Source: a virus
IMG/VR virus record: IMGVR_UViG_3300042887_001676
Coordinates: 1 to 44,737 of that record
DNA length: 44,737 bases
Strand: one strand, 5' to 3'
How positions within the stretch are numbered: position 1 is the first letter of the stretch; each line of letters starts with the position of its first letter. A program made the position numbers and the translations under genes. Below the pieces are notes generated by a model, which was not told where the DNA came from, did not search any database, and saw only the letters and a list, made by a program, of their open reading frames with translations. Below, in pieces: positions 7,489 through 15,945 of the stretch.

Positions 7489-9357
7489 ATGGGAAAAATT
7501 TTAGGTGTGGATTTAGGAACCACAAATTCTTGTTGTTCAATTATGGAGGGTGGAGACCCAATAATTATTGCTAATTCCGAAGGTAAAAGAACAACACCTT
7601 CAATCATTGCTTTCTTAGAAGGTGGTGAAAGAAAAGTTGGTGACCCAGCAAAAAGACAAGCGGTTACCAATCCAACAAAAACTATTCACTCAATTAAACG
7701 ATTTATGGGACTTACCTATGATGAGAGTAAAAAAGAACTTAAGAATGTTCCTTACTCAGTAATCAACGAAGGTTCTCAACCAAGAGTTCAAATTGATGAT
7801 AGACAATACTCACCACAAGAATTATCTGCAATTATCTTACAAAAGATGAAACAAACTGCGGAAGATTATGTTGGTGAAACAATTACTGATGCGGTAATTA
7901 CCGTACCAGCTTATTTTAACGATGCCCAACGTCAGGCAACCATTGAAGCAGGACAAATCGCCGGATTAAATGTGTTAAGGATAATTTCGGAACCTACAGC
8001 GGCGGCTCTTGCATACGGTCTTGACAAAAAAGGGGATAGTAAAATTGTTGTGTTTGACTGCGGAGGTGGAACTCACGACGTATCTGTTCTTGATTTAGGT
8101 GGTGGTGTATTTGAGGTATTATCTACCGATGGAGACACACACTTAGGAGGGGACGACTTTGACAGAGTCATTATTGATTTCTTGGTTGAGGAATTCAAGA
8201 ACGATAATGGTGGTTTAGACATCTCAAAAGACGCTATGGCATTACAAAGGTTAAGAGAAGGTGCTGAGAAAGCGAAGGTTGAATTATCTTCATCTCCTCA
8301 AACTGAAATCAACTTACCTTATTTAAGTGCTGATGCGACCGGACCAAAACACTTGGTGAAAACATTAACGAGAGCAAAGTTTGAACAACTTTCTGCTGAC
8401 TTAATCAAAAGAACAATCGACCCTTGTAAAACGGCATTGAAAAACGCGAAACTTAAGGTTTCCGATATTGATGAGATTATTCTTGTTGGTGGAACAACAA
8501 GAATCCCGGCAATACAAGATGCGGTTAAGAAGTTCTTTGGTAAAGAACCATCAAAAGGTGTTAATCCGGATGAAGTAGTTGCGTTAGGAGCGGCTATTCA
8601 AGGAGGTGTATTGGCTGGTGATGTGAAAGACGTGTTGTTATTAGACGTAACACCACTTTCATTAGGTATTGAAACAATGGGTGGTATTTTAACACGACTT
8701 ATTGAGGCAAATACTACAATCCCAACCAAAAAGTCACAAGTGTTCTCAACCGCTGTTGATAATCAACCTTCTGTGGAGATTCACGTCTTACAAGGGGAGA
8801 GACCAATGGCAAAAGACAACAGAACGATGGGTAGATTCCATTTAGATGGTTTACCACCGTCTATGAGAGGTGTTCCTCAAATTGAGGTTATCTTTGATAT
8901 TGACGCGAATGGTATCATCAATGTATCTGCAGTTGACAAAGCAACAAACAAAACACAATCAATTAGAATTGAGGGTTCAACGGGATTATCTCAAGAAGAT
9001 ATTGAAAGAATGAAGGCTGAAGCTGAAGAAAACGCTGAGGCGGACAAAAAAGTTAAAGAGGATGTGGATACACTAAACTCTGCTGACAACCTGATATTCC
9101 AAACAGGTAAATCTTTAACGGATTTAGAGGATAAGATTTCTGAAGAACAAAAAACAGAAATAACAACTCTTCTTGATACCTTGAAAGAATCTCATTCTAA
9201 TAAAGATGTGGAAAATGTTAAAACGATTATGGAAGAACTTACCCAAAAGTTCCAAACCATTACACAAGATTTATACAATAGTGTAAATGAAAGTGAAGTA
9301 AGTGAATCAGATATAAACGCTTCAGACGTAGAGTTTGAAGAAGTTAAACCTGAGTAA
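7489..9357 (+). CDS. dnaK: DnaK (Hsp70) chaperone
   Basis: 622 residues from ATG 7489, giving [14 protein letters not shown]. The frame opens at 7390, but that stretch overlaps the upstream terminator. The whole bacterial Hsp70 layout is present: the ATPase phosphate-1 motif GVDLGTTNS (6-14), [14 protein letters not shown], the phosphate-2 motif [18 protein letters not shown], the adenosine motif [13 protein letters not shown], the interdomain linker [15 protein letters not shown], a substrate-binding domain and a helical lid. The C-terminus ends in VEFEEVKPE, close to the usual EEVK tail. Hsp70s fold and remodel proteins in the cytoplasm with DnaJ and GrpE. Neither partner gene is visible, so it would use those of the host. 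A complete phage-borne dnaK is rare; the AT-rich codon use matches its neighbours, so any transfer is not recent. Confidence 0.97.
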   Translation: MGKILGVDLGTTNSCCSIMEGGDPIIIANSEGKRTTPSIIAFLEGGERKVGDPAKRQAVTNPTKTIHSIKRFMGLTYDESKKELKNVPYSVINEGSQPRVQIDDRQYSPQELSAIILQKMKQTAEDYVGETITDAVITVPAYFNDAQRQATIEAGQIAGLNVLRIISEPTAAALAYGLDKKGDSKIVVFDCGGGTHDVSVLDLGGGVFEVLSTDGDTHLGGDDFDRVIIDFLVEEFKNDNGGLDISKDAMALQRLREGAEKAKVELSSSPQTEINLPYLSADATGPKHLVKTLTRAKFEQLSADLIKRTIDPCKTALKNAKLKVSDIDEIILVGGTTRIPAIQDAVKKFFGKEPSKGVNPDEVVALGAAIQGGVLAGDVKDVLLLDVTPLSLGIETMGGILTRLIEANTTIPTKKSQVFSTAVDNQPSVEIHVLQGERPMAKDNRTMGRFHLDGLPPSMRGVPQIEVIFDIDANGIINVSAVDKATNKTQSIRIEGSTGLSQEDIERMKAEAEENAEADKKVKEDVDTLNSADNLIFQTGKSLTDLEDKISEEQKTEITTLLDTLKESHSNKDVENVKTIMEELTQKFQTITQDLYNSVNESEVSESDINASDVEFEEVKPE

Positions 9358-9378
9358 CATTTTACAATAATGTTTTTT

Positions 9379-9410
9379 AATCCCAATAAATTTTTTTATT
9401 GGGATTTTTT
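9379..9410 (+). terminator. Rho-independent terminator
   Basis: AATCCCAATAAA pairs with TTTATTGGGATT across a T-rich loop. The following T-run merges with the next -7 box. Confidence 0.8.
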
Positions 9411-9413
9411 GTT

Positions 9414-9421
9414 TATCTTTG
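9414..9421 (+). promoter_or_regulatory. Bacteroidota-type -7 box
   Basis: TATCTTTG lies 18 bases upstream of ATG 9440 and immediately after the dnaK terminator. The -33 region overlaps the terminator and is not clear. Confidence 0.5.
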
Positions 9422-9439
9422 TCCCATAAAATAAAAATT

Positions 9440-9661
9440 ATGAAAGTAGTAGAGTTATTAGATTGGATTGTTGCAATGAATTTTCAATATTACAAAACAG
9501 AATCATTCCCTGATTATACACCGGATGGTTCATCTCATTTTTACATACTTGGAAGTCCGGAAAGATTTACAAGTGAGGAATTAGAAAATATTTACACAGG
9601 TAAAATGAATGATGAATTACGTGACCGATGGAATTGGGCTTTAACTGAAAAAAATAAGTAA
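9440..9661 (+). CDS. small protein of unknown function, first gene of an operon
   Basis: 73 residues from ATG 9440. A TTG at 9419 would overlap the -7 box, so it is rejected. Contains WIVAMNFQYY and a RWNWAL motif near the end. Not recognised. The following genes to about 13859 are packed with short gaps or overlaps, so this is probably the start of one long operon. Confidence 0.65.
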   Translation: MKVVELLDWIVAMNFQYYKTESFPDYTPDGSSHFYILGSPERFTSEELENIYTGKMNDELRDRWNWALTEKNK

Positions 9662-9664
9662 GAA

Positions 9665-10075
9665 ATGAAAGGAACATTAAAAATTAGTTCATCCGGTTGG
9701 TGGGTTTGGTATGATAAACCTGTTGATGAGGTTTCAACAACTTACGAATCAATCCAGTTACATCCAAAGGCTACCGAGGGGTGGTCGGTGATAGAACGTG
9801 AGGATTTCTTTAAAAAATTTGTTAATAAAGAAATTGATTTTGAAATTGTTAATGAGGTTGTTACCGGAGAATTTAGTGGGTTTGGTGGATATGTTAATTA
9901 TAATGTCCAATACGCTAAACCAATTAAACCAAAATTTGATTGGGAATATTGGAAACACAGATGTTTGGCGGCTGAGAAGTTTATTGTGGAAAAAAATAAA
10001 GAAGAAGATTGGACACTTGATAATGAGATGGACGCGTATTACGAATGGGAAAAATGGGTAAAAGATGAAAGGTAA
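9665..10075 (+). CDS. protein of unknown function, MKG-type N-terminus
   Basis: 136 residues. The start MKGTLKISSSGWWVWYD and a later LHP motif resemble the start of the next gene (MKGKLIKVDDKWYVEY, then LHPN), so the two are probably diverged paralogues sharing a small beta domain. The C-terminal part is acidic and Trp-rich. It overlaps the next gene by 11 bases. Confidence 0.7.
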   Translation: MKGTLKISSSGWWVWYDKPVDEVSTTYESIQLHPKATEGWSVIEREDFFKKFVNKEIDFEIVNEVVTGEFSGFGGYVNYNVQYAKPIKPKFDWEYWKHRCLAAEKFIVEKNKEEDWTLDNEMDAYYEWEKWVKDER

Positions 10076-10730
10076 ATTAATCAAAGTAGACGATAAATGG
10101 TATGTAGAATACACCGGTGTTTCATATAAGGGTGGTAATCCAAAACGATTAGGTAGTTACACAAAAAAATTTGAAAAAAAAACTTTACCATTACACCCAA
10201 ATTTTGTTACAATGACAGATTATGTTTGGGTTAAAGGTGTTAAGGTTTACGATGGGGATAAGGTAAAGTTTACTGAAGTATTAGTTAATCCTATGGGTAG
10301 AGAAGTCGACTCAAATGATTTAGGTCAAAATCACTCAAAATGTGTGTGGTATGTTAGACCCTATTTAGATAAAAAAGAAGAACAAAAACAACATCTAATT
10401 GATATGATGAAGGGTGATGAAGAATTGGGGTTGTATGATGGGTCTAAACAAGAAGATTTGGATTGTCCGTTTAATTTTACAAGCAGATGTACAATAGGAA
10501 GATGTGATTGTAAACCTAAACAAGAAATACTAATTGAAGATGTCTTCAACGATGAGAAAAGAGAAGGTGCTAAAAGAGTAATCCATCAACACAAAGTTCT
10601 AAAAAGTTTAAGTTTAGTTAACCCCGCTCATTTGGAAATGACTAGTAATGGTCACGGAGAATTTCCTGATGGTTATAAATTAACTGAAAAAGGTATTCAA
10701 TATATTATTGAACAATTAAATAAAGAATGA
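10065..10730 (+). CDS. protein of unknown function with Cys cluster
   Basis: 221 residues. The N-terminal beta-type domain resembles the previous gene product. The middle carries four Cys in CPFNFTSRCTIGRCDC (about 138-153), a possible metal site. The C-terminal 50 residues look helical. Function unknown; its place next to a HAD phosphatase gives no firm hint. Confidence 0.65.
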   Translation: MKGKLIKVDDKWYVEYTGVSYKGGNPKRLGSYTKKFEKKTLPLHPNFVTMTDYVWVKGVKVYDGDKVKFTEVLVNPMGREVDSNDLGQNHSKCVWYVRPYLDKKEEQKQHLIDMMKGDEELGLYDGSKQEDLDCPFNFTSRCTIGRCDCKPKQEILIEDVFNDEKREGAKRVIHQHKVLKSLSLVNPAHLEMTSNGHGEFPDGYKLTEKGIQYIIEQLNKE

Positions 10731-10733
10731 AAA

Positions 10734-11234
10734 ATGGAAAAGATTAAGGTTATATTTTTGGACATAGATGGTGTTCTTAATGTTTACTCCCACGACCACG
10801 ATGAGTTTGGTAGTCAATTTATGCCACAATTCGTCAATAACCTTAAACGAGTTGTTGAAGAAACCGGTGCCAAGATTGTAATATCATCAACTTGGAGATA
10901 CGCCGGATTAGAAAGAATGAAAGAAATGTGGGAAAAGAGAAACTTACCTGGTGAGGTTATTGATATCACACCGGATTGTAATGACCTTTTCAACGAAGGT
11001 TCGTTTAAGTGGTTAGACCAAATTGAAAGAGGTCACGAAGTGGAATATTGGTTGGACGAACATCCTGAAGTTGAAAGATATGTTATCTTTGATGATGATA
11101 ACGATTTCTTAACTCACCAAAGAGGTAATTTTGTGAGAACGGGAAATAACATCAACCATCCGGATGCGTTGGATATTGGATATGGGTTGACAAATGAATG
11201 TGCTAACAGAGCAATTAGAATATTAAACGGATAA
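10734..11234 (+). CDS. HAD phosphatase of the RNA-repair-associated type
   Basis: 166 residues. HAD motif I is D10-I-D12-G-V-L-N, motif II is ISSTWR (50-55), and a late acidic motif is IFDDDND (118-124). Length and the SSTWR form match the HAD domain described with Swiss-army-knife RNA-repair proteins. The likely chemistry is phosphate removal through an aspartyl-phosphate intermediate. A related gene lies at 12818-13396, and RNA-end enzymes occur at 39863, 43019 and 44587, so a role in RNA 3'-end healing is a reasonable inference. A nucleotide phosphatase is the alternative. Confidence 0.8.
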   Translation: MEKIKVIFLDIDGVLNVYSHDHDEFGSQFMPQFVNNLKRVVEETGAKIVISSTWRYAGLERMKEMWEKRNLPGEVIDITPDCNDLFNEGSFKWLDQIERGHEVEYWLDEHPEVERYVIFDDDNDFLTHQRGNFVRTGNNINHPDALDIGYGLTNECANRAIRILNG

Positions 11235-11386
11235 TGATAAATAAAATTTTTAAAAAATTCTCAAACATTAAATGTAATCATTCATTCAAAATGGATGAAG
11301 TTTGGGATACCGATAAAGACCCAAAATGTACTAAATGTGGCAAATTATTAAGTGAATTAACACCAAAAGTTGAAAAGAAAAAATAA
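11234..11386 (+). CDS. small zinc-ribbon protein
   Basis: 50 residues from ATG 11234, which overlaps the TAA of the HAD gene (TAATG). A CNH near residue 14 and a CTKCGK near residue 32 give a likely C-x2-H / C-x2-C zinc site. The codon pattern matches the operon. Function unknown; zinc ribbons this short usually bind nucleic acid or a protein partner. Confidence 0.65.
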   Translation: MINKIFKKFSNIKCNHSFKMDEVWDTDKDPKCTKCGKLLSELTPKVEKKK

Positions 11387-11397
11387 TAGTAAAAAAA

Positions 11398-12162
11398 ATG
11401 GAATTAAATAACATTTATTTAGGTGATTGCTTGGAATTAATGATAGAAATTCCTGACAAATCTATTGATATGGTATTGTGTGACCTCCCGTATGGTACCA
11501 CAAAATGTAAATGGGATGTAATTATCCCATTAGATAAATTATGGGAACAATACAAGAGAATTATTAAGGATAATGGTGTTATATTGTTATTTGGTCAAAC
11601 ACCATTTGACAAAGTTTTGGGATACTCTAATTTAGAATGGTTAAAGTATGAATGGATTTGGGAGAAGACACAGGCAACCGGTTTTCTAAATGCTAAAAAA
11701 ATGCCGATGAAGGCTCACGAAAATATTTTAGTATTTTATAAAAACCCCCCGACTTATAATCCCCAAAAAACCACAGGTCATAACCCTATGAATTCTTATA
11801 CTAAAAAACCTGAGGTTCAAAATAAAACAACTTTGTATGGTGAGATGAATAGAGTGATTAAAGGAGGTGGAGACACTGACCGATACCCAAGGAGTGTTCA
11901 AGTATTTAGTTCTGACAAACAAAAAACCAAGTCAAGTGGATTTATTCATCCAACTCAAAAACCGGTTGGATTGTTGGAGTATTTGATTAAAACCTATACG
12001 AATGAAAGTGAGGTTGTTTTAGATAATGCTGCGGGTAGTAGCTCAACAGCCATTGCTTGTCTTAATACTAATCGTAATTGGATTATGATGGAAAATGATG
12101 AGTCGTATTATGAATTATCATTAAAAAGAATTGAGTCACAGAAAAAATTATTATCTTTGTAA
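11398..12162 (+). CDS. DNA (N6-adenine or N4-cytosine) methyltransferase, beta-class order
   Basis: 254 residues. Catalytic motif IV D29-L-P-Y32 precedes the SAM-binding motif I (VVLDNAAGSSSTA, about 216-228). HPTQKP, just before motif I, is typical of this family. The order IV then target domain then I is that of beta-class amino-methyltransferases. No restriction enzyme is nearby, so it is solitary. It probably modifies phage DNA to evade host restriction or marks its own genome. The recognition site cannot be read. Confidence 0.9.
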   Translation: MELNNIYLGDCLELMIEIPDKSIDMVLCDLPYGTTKCKWDVIIPLDKLWEQYKRIIKDNGVILLFGQTPFDKVLGYSNLEWLKYEWIWEKTQATGFLNAKKMPMKAHENILVFYKNPPTYNPQKTTGHNPMNSYTKKPEVQNKTTLYGEMNRVIKGGGDTDRYPRSVQVFSSDKQKTKSSGFIHPTQKPVGLLEYLIKTYTNESEVVLDNAAGSSSTAIACLNTNRNWIMMENDESYYELSLKRIESQKKLLSL

Positions 12163-12174
12163 AAAATTTAAAAT

Positions 12175-12357
12175 ATGAAAACAAAATTAAGAGTAATAAG
12201 TCGTGAGGGAACAGAATATTTTGATATTCCAAATCCATATAATATGACACCGAGAAAAGATGATAGTTTTGTGTGGGAAGGTATAAGTTATATTGTTTCT
12301 TGGGTTGAGTTTGACTTTGATAGTAATACTCTCTACATTATAACCGTAACAGATTAA
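12175..12357 (+). CDS. small beta-rich protein of unknown function
   Basis: 60 residues beginning MKTKLRVISREG and ending in a Tyr/Ile-rich beta stretch. There is no membrane or metal motif. It sits 12 bases after the methyltransferase in the same operon. Not recognised. Confidence 0.6.
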   Translation: MKTKLRVISREGTEYFDIPNPYNMTPRKDDSFVWEGISYIVSWVEFDFDSNTLYIITVTD

Positions 12358-12361
12358 TATT

Positions 12362-12532
12362 ATGCAAAACACATTTACAATAGACGAGATTAGAAAGTAT
12401 ATCCTATCACAGGATAGTATGGGTGACATCCTTTACAATTTAAGTGTCTCAAAAATAATTGAGGCGAATTTACCGGAAGAGGAAGAAGATGATGAGGATG
12501 ATTTTGATTATACAATAAAATATGATTTATGA
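12362..12532 (+). CDS. small acidic protein of unknown function
   Basis: 56 residues from ATG 12362. A helical N-terminal half is followed by an acidic run (EEEEDDEDD). The stop overlaps the next start as ATGA (12529-12532), the classic sign of translational coupling, which supports it as a real gene. Confidence 0.65.
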   Translation: MQNTFTIDEIRKYILSQDSMGDILYNLSVSKIIEANLPEEEEDDEDDFDYTIKYDL

Positions 12533-12828
12533 TTACCCCCGAACAATTACAAGAAGGGTGGGTTAAATTCAGTAGAGTTCCCTGTGTAGAAGGGTGTATT
12601 GATGTATGGTATGGTGATTGTGCTCATAACCCAAATAGTGAAATTAAACCACGTTGGAACTTAAACAGTTTCAGAACCTATGTCAGATTAAATGGCGAGG
12701 GGAAATGGTTTAGTAACGATTACCGAAGAGGGTTAAAAAGTTTTACTATGGAAATGGGTGAAGTCTCAACATCACAGGAAATTTGGGACGAAATAAGTAA
12801 ATATAATTACGAAGAAAATGGAAAATAA
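12529..12828 (+). CDS. protein of unknown function
   Basis: 99 residues containing three Cys and several Trp (WVKFSRVPCVEGCIDVWYGD). It starts by ATGA overlap with the previous gene and overlaps the following HAD gene by 11 bases, so it is translated as part of the operon. Not recognised. Confidence 0.65.
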   Translation: MITPEQLQEGWVKFSRVPCVEGCIDVWYGDCAHNPNSEIKPRWNLNSFRTYVRLNGEGKWFSNDYRRGLKSFTMEMGEVSTSQEIWDEISKYNYEENGK

Positions 12829-13396
12829 AAAAGCGGTGCTCTTCCTTGATAACGATGGTGTTATCTGTTTAGCAAATAATTGGGGAAGTCGTATGAATAA
12901 ACGAAAGAAAGACAAAGTTTCTTTGGTAATGAATGACCCTGATGTTGAGGTAAAATATCGTTTTGATAATTTTGATAAAAAAGCAATCAAGGTATTGAAT
13001 CAGGTATTAGAAGAAACCGGAGCGGAAATCGTTGTATCTTCCGATTGGAGATTATACGCAAATTTAGAAGAACTTGGTGAATATTACCTATCAGAAGGAA
13101 TCATCAAAAAACCAATAGGTGTTACCAAACGTTATTTTGATTGTGATAATCCTGACGAATACGAATGGAATCGAAATACAAAATATGAACAACAAAGATG
13201 TTTAGAGGTTAAACAATATTTAACCGACCACCCTGAAATTACACATTGGGTTTGTATTGATGATTTAACATTAGGTTTGGAATCAAATGGTTTGGAACAA
13301 AAGTGGGGATTATCCAACTTTGTTCACACACCAAGAGAAAATGAAGGAATCAAACAATCCGGTATTAAAGAAAAATTATTGGAATACCTTAAATAA
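12818..13396 (+). CDS. second HAD phosphatase of the RNA-repair-associated type
   Basis: 192 residues. Motif I D11-N-D13-G-V, motif II VSSDWR (73-78) and a late IDD (147-149) mark an active HAD enzyme. It shares the ETGAEIVVSS-WR block with the protein at 10734 (ETGAKIVISS-TWR) but is longer, with an inserted segment at about 95-125. The two probably act on different phosphorylated ends or partners. The pairing within one operon supports an RNA-end processing role, as inference. Confidence 0.8.
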   Translation: MENKKAVLFLDNDGVICLANNWGSRMNKRKKDKVSLVMNDPDVEVKYRFDNFDKKAIKVLNQVLEETGAEIVVSSDWRLYANLEELGEYYLSEGIIKKPIGVTKRYFDCDNPDEYEWNRNTKYEQQRCLEVKQYLTDHPEITHWVCIDDLTLGLESNGLEQKWGLSNFVHTPRENEGIKQSGIKEKLLEYLK

Positions 13397-13397
13397 T

Positions 13398-13859
13398 ATG
13401 GAAAGAATAGAACATAAAACATTCAAAGATAACAGAGGGTCATACACACCCATTTCAACAACAGAATTAGACCTAAAATGGACTCAGTGTTCAATCAGTG
13501 TCAATGATAAGGAATACACCTTTAGAGGTCTTCATTATCAGTTAAACCCACCACAAACAAAATACATTAAAGTGGTTCAGGGTTCAATCGTTGATTTTGC
13601 TGTTGATTTACAAACCGGTGAGACCGATTATATTGTTCTTCGTGATTCTGACTCTGTGTTAATCCCAAATGATAAGGTACACGGATTCTTAACTTTGGAA
13701 CCCAACACAATTGTGGTATATTTGGTGGAAGGTGAATACAATCCGGAATCAGAACATAGTATTGTTTGGACAACTAATCCGGTTGTTAAAGACGTTGTAA
13801 ATATTTATAGAGGTAACCACCCACTAGTGATATCCGAGAAAGACGCTTTGGGTAAATAA
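13398..13859 (+). CDS. dTDP-4-dehydrorhamnose 3,5-epimerase-like cupin (RmlC family)
   Basis: 153 residues from ATG 13398; the longer frame overlaps the HAD gene and is not needed. The RmlC core is visible: FRGLHYQ, the QTKYIKVVQGSIVDFAVDL cupin strand, and VLIPNDKVHGF with a conserved HGF. The usual length is about 180, so the C-terminus is a little short. RmlC converts dTDP-4-keto-6-deoxyglucose to the L-rhamnose precursor. In a phage it could change host surface sugars or make a glycan donor. No other rhamnose gene is in the window. Confidence 0.82.
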   Translation: MERIEHKTFKDNRGSYTPISTTELDLKWTQCSISVNDKEYTFRGLHYQLNPPQTKYIKVVQGSIVDFAVDLQTGETDYIVLRDSDSVLIPNDKVHGFLTLEPNTIVVYLVEGEYNPESEHSIVWTTNPVVKDVVNIYRGNHPLVISEKDALGK

Positions 13860-13874
13860 TTCTTGAATGACTGA

Positions 13875-13882
13875 TATTTATC
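13875..13882 (+). promoter_or_regulatory. TATTTATC late-type box, near-leaderless
   Basis: Three bases before ATG 13886. It marks the end of the upstream operon and the start of a new unit. Confidence 0.55.
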
Positions 13883-13885
13883 AGT

Positions 13886-14386
13886 ATGATTCAATACTTT
13901 AAAGAAATACTCACAACATTTTCAATAACTCAACGTATTTGGGCTTTGATTATACTATGTATTGCCGTGTTTTTCATATCATTTGGTTCAAATATAATCG
14001 AAGTTGTAAAACCTGACCCAACACAACAAAATTTGGTCGTTAAAAGACAAAGAAAACAAATTATAATTCTTAACACCCAATTGGATAGTTTAACCTTTAG
14101 AGTTGATGATTTGACTCAGGAAGTTATAGATGGTCAGTCCGAATGTAATAGAAGAAGAATTAATCGGGAGAAAGAAATAATTGTTCAAATTGATGAAATA
14201 ATGAATATGGTTCGGAATAATGTTAAACCTCATCAAATGGTTATAAAACCTCATTCATCACCACGGGTTAACGAAGATACAATAGTTGTTGCATCTAGTG
14301 AAGTCAGATATATTGAGGATGATAATTCTGAACAAATCATTAAAGGATTGTGTGACCTAAAAAATAAGATTAAAAGTAAGAAATAA
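13886..14386 (+). CDS. membrane-anchored coiled-coil protein (spanin-like candidate)
   Basis: 166 residues. One membrane helix (about 17-37) is followed by a long charged periplasmic-type region with heptad-like repeats (about 50-115). This is the layout of an inner-membrane spanin or a tail-tube-associated anchor. It faces a holin-like gene across a bidirectional terminator, which supports a lysis role, but no sequence motif proves it. Confidence 0.6.
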   Translation: MIQYFKEILTTFSITQRIWALIILCIAVFFISFGSNIIEVVKPDPTQQNLVVKRQRKQIIILNTQLDSLTFRVDDLTQEVIDGQSECNRRRINREKEIIVQIDEIMNMVRNNVKPHQMVIKPHSSPRVNEDTIVVASSEVRYIEDDNSEQIIKGLCDLKNKIKSKK

Positions 14387-14388
14387 AA

Positions 14389-14410
14389 AACCCCCTCGTT
14401 AAAGGGGGTT
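14389..14410 (+). terminator. bidirectional Rho-independent terminator
   Basis: AACCCCCT and AGGGGGTT with a short loop, between convergent genes. Confidence 0.85.
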
Positions 14411-14414
14411 AATT

Positions 14415-14651
14415 TTATTCTTCCTCGTTTTTCTTACCAAAGATTTTGTTAGCGGCCCCTAACCCTAATGCTCCGAATGCTAATGCAGCGACAGAATGGA
14501 TTAAAGCGGGTGCAGGTGCAACGTCCTCAGTTGAGAAACTATTGTGATACATAGTAACACAAAGTGAAATAGCACACATTATACCTACAAAACGGTTAGA
14601 AGAAAATCTACCGTGTTCATCTTGGAAGATTTCTGAAAAAAATTTTTTCAT
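14415..14651 (-). CDS. holin-like small membrane protein
   Basis: 78 residues. Two hydrophobic segments (about 22-38 and 47-66, the latter Ala/Gly rich) are followed by a charged tail (GKKNEEE). The N-terminus (FSEIFQDEHGRFSSNRFVG) is common in small phage membrane proteins that accompany endolysins. It could release the GH19 endolysin at 4068. Confidence 0.6.
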   Translation of the reverse strand: MKKFFSEIFQDEHGRFSSNRFVGIMCAISLCVTMYHNSFSTEDVAPAPALIHSVAALAFGALGLGAANKIFGKKNEEE

Positions 14652-14688
14652 AATTTAACTTTTAAAGTTTTATGAAAAATAAACGGGA

Positions 14689-14802
14689 TTAACGACCTTG
14701 TCCCCTATAGTTTTGCTCGGTCTTGTCGTGTTTACCTGAAAATTTTTTCTTGTTAAAAGAAAGTTTGTTACTTGAAGATGAGCCTGCTTTAGGTTTTGCC
14801 AT
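14689..14802 (-). CDS. small basic protein ending YRGQGR
   Basis: 37 residues read from ATG at 14802: a Ser-rich start (AKPKAGSSSS), Lys-rich middle, and a C-terminal YRGQGR. Strongly basic. A late-type box in the right orientation lies upstream at 14835-14842. A virion or DNA-binding peptide is possible; it is too short for a family call. Confidence 0.55.
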   Translation of the reverse strand: MAKPKAGSSSSNKLSFNKKKFSGKHDKTEQNYRGQGR

Positions 14803-14834
14803 TTTAATTAAGATTATACGTTTATTTACTCATA

Positions 14835-14842
14835 TATAAATA
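14835..14842 (-). promoter_or_regulatory. late-type box on the minus strand
   Basis: TATAAATA on the plus strand is TATTTATA on the minus strand, 32 bases before the start of the 37-residue gene. Confidence 0.45.
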
Positions 14843-14855
14843 TCTGATAAAATAA

Positions 14856-14886
14856 AAAAGGGGACGTAGCGATACTTCCCCTTTAT
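14856..14886 (-). terminator. hairpin, probable terminator
   Basis: AAAGGGGA pairs with TCCCCTTT. The flanking A- and T-runs make it usable on either strand. It lies downstream of the minus-strand gene 14938-15435. Confidence 0.6.
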
Positions 14887-14937
14887 TTTGTTACCATCAC
14901 TGATAACGGTCCTAAACGTCCCCAATGGTGGGGTATA

Positions 14938-15435
14938 TTATTTCTCCTTAACAAGGATTAAACATCTTTTCAAATATTCTTTTGCTCTTGAAGATGGGTC
15001 TTTGTGTGCCAATACTTTTTCAATATCTTTAACAAGGTCTTCTCCGTGTTCATTTTCTTTATACAATTCAATTACTTTATCCATTGCTTTTTGACATTCA
15101 CCGTTGGTTTCGTCAAAATAGTTTTTGTTTCTAAAAGTATTGATATGGTTCATTAAGTTATATGCTAAATGTTCTCCACTATCATCAATACCGTTGTGTA
15201 ATCTTAATGTTCTTAATACATCTAAAGTATCGACCATTCCGTTAATTCCACCATCACGTTTTAAAACGCTTGATGTGTAGTTACTAAAGTTATCCGATGG
15301 TCCAACCATCATATCTAAAGGAATTACGTTACCTGTAACACATCTTGGTTTGTTGTCTTTTTCTGAATCTTGCTCAATCAAATGTTTTCTAATTGATTGT
15401 TTAAGTTCTCTTTCGTTAATTGATATCTTGTTCAT
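14938..15435 (-). CDS. protein with N-terminal INE/LIE peptide
   Basis: 165 residues. The N-terminus MNKISINEREL and HLIEQD (about 18-23) give two [IL]-x-E sites spaced about 12 residues apart. The rest is mixed helical with single Cys residues. Function unknown. Promoter, tag and strand arrangement group it with the other candidate head-packaged proteins. Confidence 0.65.
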   Translation of the reverse strand: MNKISINERELKQSIRKHLIEQDSEKDNKPRCVTGNVIPLDMMVGPSDNFSNYTSSVLKRDGGINGMVDTLDVLRTLRLHNGIDDSGEHLAYNLMNHINTFRNKNYFDETNGECQKAMDKVIELYKENEHGEDLVKDIEKVLAHKDPSSRAKEYLKRCLILVKEK

Positions 15436-15453
15436 ATATGAAATCTTTTATAC

Positions 15454-15461
15454 TATAAATA
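15454..15461 (-). promoter_or_regulatory. late-type box on the minus strand
   Basis: TATAAATA on the plus strand, 18 bases before the minus-strand start at 15435. Confidence 0.5.
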
Positions 15462-15476
15462 TAGTGATAAATAGAA

Positions 15477-15881
15477 TTATTTAGTTAGTTCAATTAAGTT
15501 TTCTATTTTTTTTCGGCCCTTTTCATTAATTGGTATAGCATTACCTTCTTCATCAATTCTGACAAATTTAATATTTGTTCTTAAAACAATAACTTGATTA
15601 CCGGTATAAACATTATGGGCTCTTGCCTCCATATATAAGGTTACGGATGTATTTCCAAGAGCCGATGGTACACCATATATTTTAAGTAGTTGACCTTCTT
15701 TTGCTGGTTTTTCAAACAAACATTTATCAATTGATACTGTTACCATTCTTGGTGTATCACATAATTGCATTGCGTAACCAGCGGCGGCTGAATCTATAAA
15801 TTTTAATAATGTTCCCCCAAAGAGGTTTCCGTGAAATCCCAAATCGGATTTTTTAATTGGGTGTGTTGATATTAATTCCAT
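15477..15881 (-). CDS. hotdog-fold acyl-CoA thioesterase
   Basis: 134 residues, the normal length for the YciA/BFIT family. The core helix motif is GNLFGGTLLKFIDSAAAGYA, and the strands VTVSIDKCLFEKPAKEGQLLKIYG and NIKFVRIDEEG match the fold. Family members hydrolyse acyl-CoA thioesters. In a phage this would be an auxiliary metabolic gene that could alter host lipid or CoA pools. It may have been acquired from a host, although base composition matches its neighbours. Confidence 0.85.
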   Translation of the reverse strand: MELISTHPIKKSDLGFHGNLFGGTLLKFIDSAAAGYAMQLCDTPRMVTVSIDKCLFEKPAKEGQLLKIYGVPSALGNTSVTLYMEARAHNVYTGNQVIVLRTNIKFVRIDEEGNAIPINEKGRKKIENLIELTK

Positions 15882-15934
15882 ATCTTAATTATAATTAAAT
15901 TTTAAACAAAAAAAACATTAATTGAATATAAAAG

Positions 15935-15942
15935 TATTTATT
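15935..15942 (+). promoter_or_regulatory. TATTTATT late-type box, near-leaderless
   Basis: Three bases before ATG 15946. Confidence 0.55.
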
Positions 15943-15945
15943 GTT

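Noticed and set aside
9758-10114. 118-codon minus-strand and 87-codon plus-strand frames
   Set aside because: Shadows of the 9665 gene; low-complexity composition.
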